Assembly: GCA_027858795.1 (NCBI GenBank)
Contig: JAQICF010000207.1
Location: 1 to 11,555 of the forward strand
DNA length: 11,555 nucleotides
Source of the DNA: Candidatus Delongbacteria bacterium
GTDB taxonomy: Bacteria > Delongbacteria > UBA4055
Direction of reading: 5' to 3'
Shown: positions 7,258 to 11,555 of the stretch, piece by piece
Layout: each line of letters starts with the position of its first letter
Position numbering within the stretch: the first letter of the stretch is position 1
Translations under genes and position numbers: made by a program
The notes under the pieces: generated by a model
What the model was told of the DNA's origin: nothing
What the model saw: only the letters and a program-made list of their open reading frames with translations
The model's database searches: none

Positions 7258-7883
7258 TTTTTTACTATCTTATCCAGCTTTAATAAAATTTCTTTTGACT
7301 CTACAGTCTCCGGATCTCTAACAATTTCGATACTCTTCTTCCAACTGTCAATATTAATTATCAAAGAGGAATTATTACTCTCAGTCTCAGCTTCCCAGAC
7401 ATAATCAACTTTGTCCTGCCACATATCTTTTATCTCTGAAATAGAACTTAATTCCTTCTGTCCTGACAAATTAATACTCGTACTTACAATCCCGGATTTC
7501 AAGCCCGAACATATTGAATCGATAAATCCACTATCTGGATACCTAATTGCGATTGTACTTATACCTGAAAGAAAAGGATAATCAATTTTTCCACATTTAT
7601 CGGCAATAATAGTTAATTTACCTGGCCATACCTTCTGATTTATAACTTCTTTGAATATTTTATCTGCAAAGGCATATTTAAAGTAATCTCTCATTCTATC
7701 TTCATCTGTATCTAAAACAATAAATGGTTTGCTGACTCTTTGTTTCAAATTTGTTATACGATCGATAGCTATCTTAGAAGTTGGCAGGCATGAAAAACCA
7801 TAGATAGTATCTGTAGGGATTATTACTAAGCCATCATTTTTAATAGTTTTGATCAACTCATCTATTTTACTTTGTGATTTCAT
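7248..7883 (-). CDS. tsaC: Threonylcarbamoyl-AMP synthase (TsaC/YrdC/Sua5 family)
   Basis: This cytosolic enzyme makes threonylcarbamoyl-AMP from threonine, bicarbonate and ATP, the first step of the t6A37 modification of ANN-decoding tRNAs. At 211 residues it is the short YrdC/TsaC form, lacking the extra Sua5 C-terminal domain. Visible motifs are PTDTIYGF at 23-30, the LKQR...KPF segment at 46-54, WPGKLT at 86-91, IAIRYPD at 111-117 and STSINLSG at 134-141. The usual ILRPG near the C-terminus is altered to IVRDPE (187-192). The ATG at 7883 has no clear Shine-Dalgarno. The last codons overlap the start of the polymerase homologue. A weak promoter-like pair, TTGCTC-17-TAAATT, lies just upstream within the micro-ORF described separately. 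Confidence 0.92.
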   Translation of the reverse strand: MKSQSKIDELIKTIKNDGLVIIPTDTIYGFSCLPTSKIAIDRITNLKQRVSKPFIVLDTDEDRMRDYFKYAFADKIFKEVINQKVWPGKLTIIADKCGKIDYPFLSGISTIAIRYPDSGFIDSICSGLKSGIVSTSINLSGQKELSSISEIKDMWQDKVDYVWEAETESNNSSLIINIDSWKKSIEIVRDPETVESKEILLKLDKIVKKCQ

Positions 7884-7892
7884 AGTTTGAAT

Positions 7893-7934
7893 TTACAATA
7901 CAAGTACCAATAGAGCAATAAAGAACTTTTTCAT
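7893..7934 (-). other. 13-codon micro-ORF resembling a signal-peptide stub
   Basis: Between the upstream terminator and tsaC the minus strand reads ATG...TAA for MKKFFIALLVLVL. This is a basic n-region plus a hydrophobic core, just like the start of a Sec or lipoprotein signal peptide, and it stops 9 nt before the tsaC ATG. There is no Shine-Dalgarno. It may be a remnant of a lost exported gene, a tiny membrane peptide or chance. Translation is unproven. Confidence 0.3.
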
Positions 7935-7947
7935 TTTTAGTGAAATC

Positions 7948-7970
7948 AAAAAAGGGGATCATCCCCTTTT
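7948..7970 (-). terminator. Terminator of the UPF0158-like gene
   Basis: On the minus strand AAAAGGGG, a 5-nt loop and CCCCTTTT form a hairpin ending in six T (7948-7953). It lies about 40 nt after the stop at 8010. A 9-nt outer inverted repeat (7941-7949 with 7983-7991) surrounds it. Confidence 0.88.
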
Positions 7971-8009
7971 ATAAAATTTTAGTTGATTTCAATATTAAAA
8001 AAAATGTTG

Positions 8010-8546
8010 CTACATAACTTCAAAACCCAATCCTTTAAGCCAACCAACAACTCTGTCTTTTATAGTCTCTTGATAAAAATCATTCCATTTTTCCTTGTCT
8101 GCAATATGCTTTAAAAGTGTTTCTTCGATTTCTTCAAAAGTTGTAATGTTCTTAATTGAAGTCATTATAGTGGCTTTAATATCTTCATCATAATCAGTTT
8201 CAGTATCAAGATATACCCTAACGATCTTTTTCACTTCACTGGTCGTTACAGTAGGAATTGGCTCATAGTCATCTTGCCTTGTGAACCTAATCCTTTTGAT
8301 CAATTCCTTTTCATCTAACTCATCTGTTGGCGAATATATCTTCTCGTGATACATGTCATCATCTTCAACATCTGTGCTCCATTCCTCTAGAACAGTAGTT
8401 GTTTGATCAAATTCCTTTTCAACACTGGTAGCAATGTTTTCATCAACATATACAATGTCACCTGTCTCTTTGTATAGGTAATAAGTCATATCTTCAGCTT
8501 TTTCGTGCATAACTCTTATTATTTCATCGATATAAAAATCAATCAT
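8010..8546 (-). CDS. UPF0158-like acidic protein of unknown function
   Basis: This 178-residue, strongly acidic, soluble protein has no signal peptide or membrane segment. The N-terminal part (YYLYKETGDIVYVDE, 22-36) resembles the opening of UPF0158 proteins, where a beta-hairpin describes a 'tyrosine-leucine...TGE-v' pattern. The C-terminal part (EKWNDFYQETIKDRVVGWL, 152-170) resembles their ending, EEWYxFRDxALxxxAxxWL. The family assignment is from memory of these patterns; no function is known for it. The middle (about 38-80) is Asp/Glu-rich and probably flexible. The start is supported by a Shine-Dalgarno GAAGGA 7 nt before the ATG. It has its own near-consensus promoter and terminator, so it is a single-gene unit between the tsaC operon and the divergent helicase. 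Confidence 0.75.
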   Translation of the reverse strand: MIDFYIDEIIRVMHEKAEDMTYYLYKETGDIVYVDENIATSVEKEFDQTTTVLEEWSTDVEDDDMYHEKIYSPTDELDEKELIKRIRFTRQDDYEPIPTVTTSEVKKIVRVYLDTETDYDEDIKATIMTSIKNITTFEEIEETLLKHIADKEKWNDFYQETIKDRVVGWLKGLGFEVM

Positions 8547-8619
8547 TTTGATTCCTTCATTTAAGGTTATTTCCTATTCCACTTTCATACGGAGATTTTA
8601 ATGTTCTCGTATTTTGACG

Positions 8620-8649
8620 AATATATCCCACTTAACTAAGCAATGTCAA
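8620..8649 (-). promoter_or_regulatory. Promoter of the UPF0158-like gene
   Basis: On the minus strand a perfect TTGACA (8644-8649) is followed by an 18-nt spacer and TATATT (8620-8625). The predicted start near 8613 gives a leader of about 66 nt. Confidence 0.7.
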
Positions 8650-8788
8650 TAAAAAAATAAATTAAAATTTCAAGATTATTTTGCAGGTTAAAGTATAAAA
8701 TTCTGTGAACTTGATTTATTAAAAGTTTTTCATTGTTGAAATAATGCCAAGTTCTTACATTTACCTTCTCAAAATACTAGGAAAATTA

Positions 8789-10765
8789 ATGGATTTTAAT
8801 AATAGTCAAATACAAGCGATCGAACACCTAAATGGACCTTGCTTAGTTTTAGCTGGTGCAGGTAGTGGAAAAACAAGAGTTATCATTGGAAGAATAAAGA
8901 ATTTAGTATTTAAGCACAAGATCAGTCCGAGAAATATCTTGGCAGTTACTTTCACGAATAAAGCAGCTGAAGAAATGACCGATAGACTAAAGGGCTCTGT
9001 AAAAGATTTTAATGAGATCACCTGTAGCACATTCCATGCTCTTGGAGTTAGAATAATCAGAGAGAATGTAAAGACAATCGGTTATCGGAAAAATTTCACG
9101 ATATATGACTCTGCTGCTCAACATGCCGTTATTAAAAAAGCCATGCATAATTTGAATATCAGCACAGATATGTTCGACCCGAAACTGATACATTATAAAT
9201 TATCCGCTATAAAAAATACTTACCAAAACCTTGACAACATACCTGCGCTAGATCCAATTTCAACCTTGGCAAAAAGAATATTACCTGAATATAAAAGAAT
9301 CTTGAAGTTTAATAATGCGTTCGACTTTGATGACTTGCTTCTTGTTATGCTAGAACTGCTGAGTGAACACCCTGAAGTTTTACACAAATACCAAAGAAAG
9401 TTCAAATACATAATGGTCGATGAATTTCAAGATACAAATCCAATTCAGAATGCTATTATCAATCATCTCGCAGGTGATCATAATAATTTGTTTGTTGTAG
9501 GTGATGATGATCAGTCTATTTATGCTTTTCGTGGCGCAGACTTTAGGAATATCTTGGATTTTGAAAAAAAATGGAAAGGATGTAAAACGATCGTACTAGA
9601 TGTTAATTACAGAAGTACATCCACGATACTATCCGCTGCTGACAGTATTATTGGAAACAATAAAGAGAGAAAAGCAAAGAATGTTAAAGCTCATCATAAA
9701 ATAAATGTACCTTTAGAATATTTTCAGGGAATTGATGCTATTCATGAAGCAAAACTTATCGCTGAAAGGATCAAAGATGATAAAAATAAAAACTTTGCTG
9801 ATTACGCAGTTCTTATGCGTACAAATTATCTCAGTAGAAATATTGAAGAGGTTTTCAGAGAAAGTAATATTCCTTATAAAATTGTCGGAGATTATAAATT
9901 TTACGATAGAAAAGAGATCAAGGATATTTTAGCATATCTTGCTGTTCTATCTAATCCATCTGATGAAGTTTCCACACTCCGAATAATCAATACTCCGAAA
10001 AGGGGTATCGGAGAAGACACTGTATTTAAAATTTCAAATTATGCTGAACAGGAGAACATTAACTTCTATGCTGCTTTAAGATCTTTTAAGAAAATAAGTA
10101 CTATTTCTACTCCCAAACATTTTAATCTTACTCAGTTTCTGGATATTATTATAAAAAATATTGAATATTCTAATAGTCATTCTGTGTCCGATACATTACT
10201 TAATATTATAGATGATATCGACTATTTTGGATATTTAAACAAAGAAAATACTAAAGCATCTGTCTCAAGAGTTGCAAATGTTGAAGAATTGATAAACTCT
10301 GTAAAGCGATATGAAAAAGAAGTCAGGAATCCTACTATCAACGGGTTTATGGAAAAAGTATCCCTGTTGCAGGAATCTGACGATACAAATCATGGAAATC
10401 AAGTGCTTGTTTTAACTCTTCACAGTTCAAAAGGCCTTGAATTCGAGAATGTATTTATCTGTGGTTTTGAAGAAGGGATTCTACCTCACAAGAGATCTTT
10501 GGAAGAAAACAATTTGGAAGAAGAAAGAAGACTATGCTACGTTGGAGTTACTAGAGCTAAGAGAAAGCTTTACTTATCATCAGCAAGTATGCGAATGCAA
10601 TATGGTAAAGAAATAAAATCTGAACCATCAAGATTTTTAAAAGAAATTCCAGAAGACCTTTTCTTATATCCTCCGTCGCAAGCCTCTGAGAAAAATGTTG
10701 AGAATGCTAAGAGCAAACTCAACGAATTGATGGAAAAGATCAAAGCAAAATATGCAAATTCGTAG
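8789..10765 (+). CDS. UvrD/Rep/PcrA-family superfamily 1A 3'-5' DNA helicase
   Basis: This 658-residue ATP-dependent DNA translocase acts in replication-fork restart and/or excision repair. All SF1A motifs are present: Walker A AGAGSGKTR (22-30), Ia VTFTNKAAEEM (53-63), Walker B VDEFQDTN (210-217), III VVGDDDQSIYAFRGA (236-250), IV LDVNYRS (270-276), V LTLHSSKGLEF (542-552) and VI EERRLCYVGVTRA (578-590). Length and the SEPSRFLKEIPEDL ending (611-624) resemble Rep and PcrA, and I do not choose between them. The longer UvrD C-terminus is absent. The start at 8789 is preferred over an ATG 45 nt upstream because AGGA (8779-8782) sits 6 nt before it. A -10-like TATAAA lies at 8694-8699 without a convincing -35. 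The last codons and the TAG stop lie inside a palindromic repeat (10757-10785). Confidence 0.95.
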   Translation: MDFNNSQIQAIEHLNGPCLVLAGAGSGKTRVIIGRIKNLVFKHKISPRNILAVTFTNKAAEEMTDRLKGSVKDFNEITCSTFHALGVRIIRENVKTIGYRKNFTIYDSAAQHAVIKKAMHNLNISTDMFDPKLIHYKLSAIKNTYQNLDNIPALDPISTLAKRILPEYKRILKFNNAFDFDDLLLVMLELLSEHPEVLHKYQRKFKYIMVDEFQDTNPIQNAIINHLAGDHNNLFVVGDDDQSIYAFRGADFRNILDFEKKWKGCKTIVLDVNYRSTSTILSAADSIIGNNKERKAKNVKAHHKINVPLEYFQGIDAIHEAKLIAERIKDDKNKNFADYAVLMRTNYLSRNIEEVFRESNIPYKIVGDYKFYDRKEIKDILAYLAVLSNPSDEVSTLRIINTPKRGIGEDTVFKISNYAEQENINFYAALRSFKKISTISTPKHFNLTQFLDIIIKNIEYSNSHSVSDTLLNIIDDIDYFGYLNKENTKASVSRVANVEELINSVKRYEKEVRNPTINGFMEKVSLLQESDDTNHGNQVLVLTLHSSKGLEFENVFICGFEEGILPHKRSLEENNLEEERRLCYVGVTRAKRKLYLSSASMRMQYGKEIKSEPSRFLKEIPEDLFLYPPSQASEKNVENAKSKLNELMEKIKAKYANS

Positions 10766-10785
10766 AGACACAACACCTTGTGTCT
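10757..10785 (+). repeat. Stop-codon palindrome, copy 1
   Basis: AATTCGTAG leads into AGACACAA (10766-10773), loop CACC and TTGTGTCT (10778-10785). The same 29-nt unit occurs inverted at 10845-10873 with changes that keep the stem paired. The TAG inside it is the helicase stop codon. Confidence 0.85.
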
Positions 10786-10794
10786 ATCTTTTTT
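10766..10794 (+). terminator. Terminator of the helicase gene
   Basis: The 8-bp stem of palindrome copy 1 is followed after ATC by six T (10789-10794), giving a plausible rho-independent terminator one base past the stop codon. Confidence 0.75.
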
Positions 10795-10803
10795 GCGCAT
10801 AAT

Positions 10804-10829
10804 AAAAAAGGAACGCATTTCTGCGTTCC
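10804..10829 (-). terminator. Terminator of the convergent edge gene
   Basis: On the minus strand GGAACGCA, loop GAAA and TGCGTTCC (10810-10829) are followed by six T (10804-10809). The GAAA loop is a stable GNRA tetraloop. It lies about 42 nt past the stop at 10872. Confidence 0.88.
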
Positions 10830-10844
10830 ATACCGTTTTTGAAC

Positions 10845-10873
10845 AGACGCAAAGTGTTGCGTCTCTACGAATT
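10845..10873 (-). repeat. Stop-codon palindrome, copy 2 (inverted)
   Basis: On the minus strand AATTCGTAG leads into AGACGCAA, loop CACT and TTGCGTCT. The edge gene's TAA (10872-10874) overlaps its first bases. It has no U-tract, so it is probably not a terminator by itself. Confidence 0.85.
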
Positions 10874-11555
10874 ATTTCACCTTATAAATATTTATCCGCT
10901 CGCCACGATTCTCATAATCAAAATCCTTACCTTCATAGATCTGCTTTTGAACAGCATCACCAATAGAATCGATATATTCATCAATATTCTTTCTGATCCA
11001 GATAACATATTCTTCGTAAGAAACTTTTTTTACTTCTCTGGCAGTAGTATCTAAAATATCAAATAAAACTTTCTTATATTCTCTTCCCTGTGGAAGATCA
11101 CTGAACATAAGTATATATTGTTTACCTTTATCAAGCTGCTCAACCCAGTATCCTTTTACCTGATTCATTATCAATGGCATAAGTTTCTTGATAGCTTGAT
11201 CTATATTTGCATCGTAAGCTGTATTATTACCCCAGATTTCATCACTGTAACCGTTCTGAACACCAAGAAGCTTTGCAGTAGAAGAATTGAATATTTTTGC
11301 AGTAGCTTTAGCTTTCTTCTTCCCGTTACCAAGGTCTTCAAGCATAATAGCAACTGTAACATAGATATCAGCTTTTAATTTCTTAGATAGAATTTCAGCC
11401 ATTGTTACATCTTCATCTAATCCGATCTCTTTTAAAGCAATATCAGCCTCGATCATCTTGTTCAATTGCTCAAGATCATATACATCATATCTGTTTATTG
11501 TAAAATACTGGTTGATATTATTTATTGCCTGTTCAGTGTATCTCTTATCGTACTT
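10872..11555 (-). CDS. Partial gene: CsgG/LpoB-like protein, possibly DUF6175 family (5' end outside window)
   Basis: The reading frame stays open to the window edge, so the 227 visible residues are the C-terminal part of a longer protein. A TTG at 11463-11465 is an internal Leu codon, not the start. Visible features are a segment YFTINRYDVYDLEQLN (17-32), then an acidic helix, AEILSKKLKADIYVTV (53-68), GKKKAKATAKIFNSSTAKLLG (78-98) and KGYWVEQLDKGKQYILMF (134-151). The order 'variable-enzyme helix, ADhYVTV strand, amyloid-secretion-like sheet' resembles the CsgG/LpoB/TolB-N fold. From memory it also resembles the Bacteroidetes family DUF6175. Such proteins are often periplasmic or lipoproteins, but the N-terminus that would show a signal peptide is missing. 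Function unknown. It converges on the helicase gene. Confidence 0.6.
   Translation of the reverse strand, partial: KYDKRYTEQAINNINQYFTINRYDVYDLEQLNKMIEADIALKEIGLDEDVTMAEILSKKLKADIYVTVAIMLEDLGNGKKKAKATAKIFNSSTAKLLGVQNGYSDEIWGNNTAYDANIDQAIKKLMPLIMNQVKGYWVEQLDKGKQYILMFSDLPQGREYKKVLFDILDTTAREVKKVSYEEYVIWIRKNIDEYIDSIGDAVQKQIYEGKDFDYENRGERINIYKVK

Noticed and set aside
8744..8788. 15-codon N-terminal extension of the helicase from an upstream ATG
   Set aside because: It has no Shine-Dalgarno and its residues are unlike Rep/UvrD starts. The ATG at 8789 has AGGA at good spacing and yields the usual N-terminus, with Walker A at 22-30.
10570..10818. Minus-strand open frame across the helicase 3' end and terminators
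   Set aside because: It is a shadow of the helicase coding frame and runs through two hairpins.

Overview
The window is an AT-rich bacterial chromosome segment with densely packed genes on both strands. Several features resemble the Bacteroidota and the wider FCB group. These are a fused formimidoyltransferase-cyclodeaminase, a 3' edge gene resembling a CsgG/LpoB-like family common in Bacteroidetes (from memory, DUF6175), and post-stop palindromes of the GTAGAGAC type. However, several genes have usable Shine-Dalgarno sequences, and several promoters match ordinary sigma-70 TTGACA/TATAAT spacing, which is not typical of classic Bacteroidetes. I therefore favour a low-GC, probably anaerobic relative in an FCB-type candidate phylum. 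This placement is inference only.

Layout. Positions 9-82 (minus) hold tRNA-His(GTG), preceded by two tandem, near-duplicate stable-RNA promoters. Positions 307-2156 (minus) hold a two-gene operon: a class I SAM methyltransferase with an unrecognised N-terminal domain, then a CDF-family zinc/iron-type metal exporter. Divergently, 2340-4022 (plus) is ftcD, with a palindrome near its likely transcription start. It ends in a GACG-type hairpin followed by a bidirectional terminator at 4068-4097. Positions 4096-7883 (minus) hold an overlapping pair: tsaC/yrdC (threonylcarbamoyl-AMP synthase, for t6A in tRNA) and a 1053-residue homologue of the DNA polymerase III alpha subunit. Next on the minus strand is a UPF0158-like acidic protein (8010-8546) with its own promoter and terminator. 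Divergently, 8789-10765 (plus) is a complete UvrD/Rep/PcrA-type helicase. A convergent minus-strand gene, whose 5' part lies beyond the window, ends at 10872. The two convergent genes are separated by three hairpins.

The most notable item is the polymerase homologue. Its domain order (PHP, palm, fingers, HhH, clamp-binding motif, OB/C-terminal domain) is readable along its whole length. All three catalytic palm aspartates are replaced (by Asn, Ile and Asn), the GRGSAAGS nucleotide-binding signature is erased, and the PHP HxH motif is lost. The helix-hairpin-helix region and a QDELF clamp-binding-like motif remain. It looks like a long-maintained, non-polymerising DnaE paralogue that may dock on the sliding clamp. 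The second notable item is a small family of palindromes placed at stop codons, two of which differ by a compensatory base-pair change; in the helicase gene the palindrome appears to supply the stop codon.

No CRISPR array, insertion sequence, phage gene or rRNA was seen. No stretch longer than 300 bases lacks a gene.
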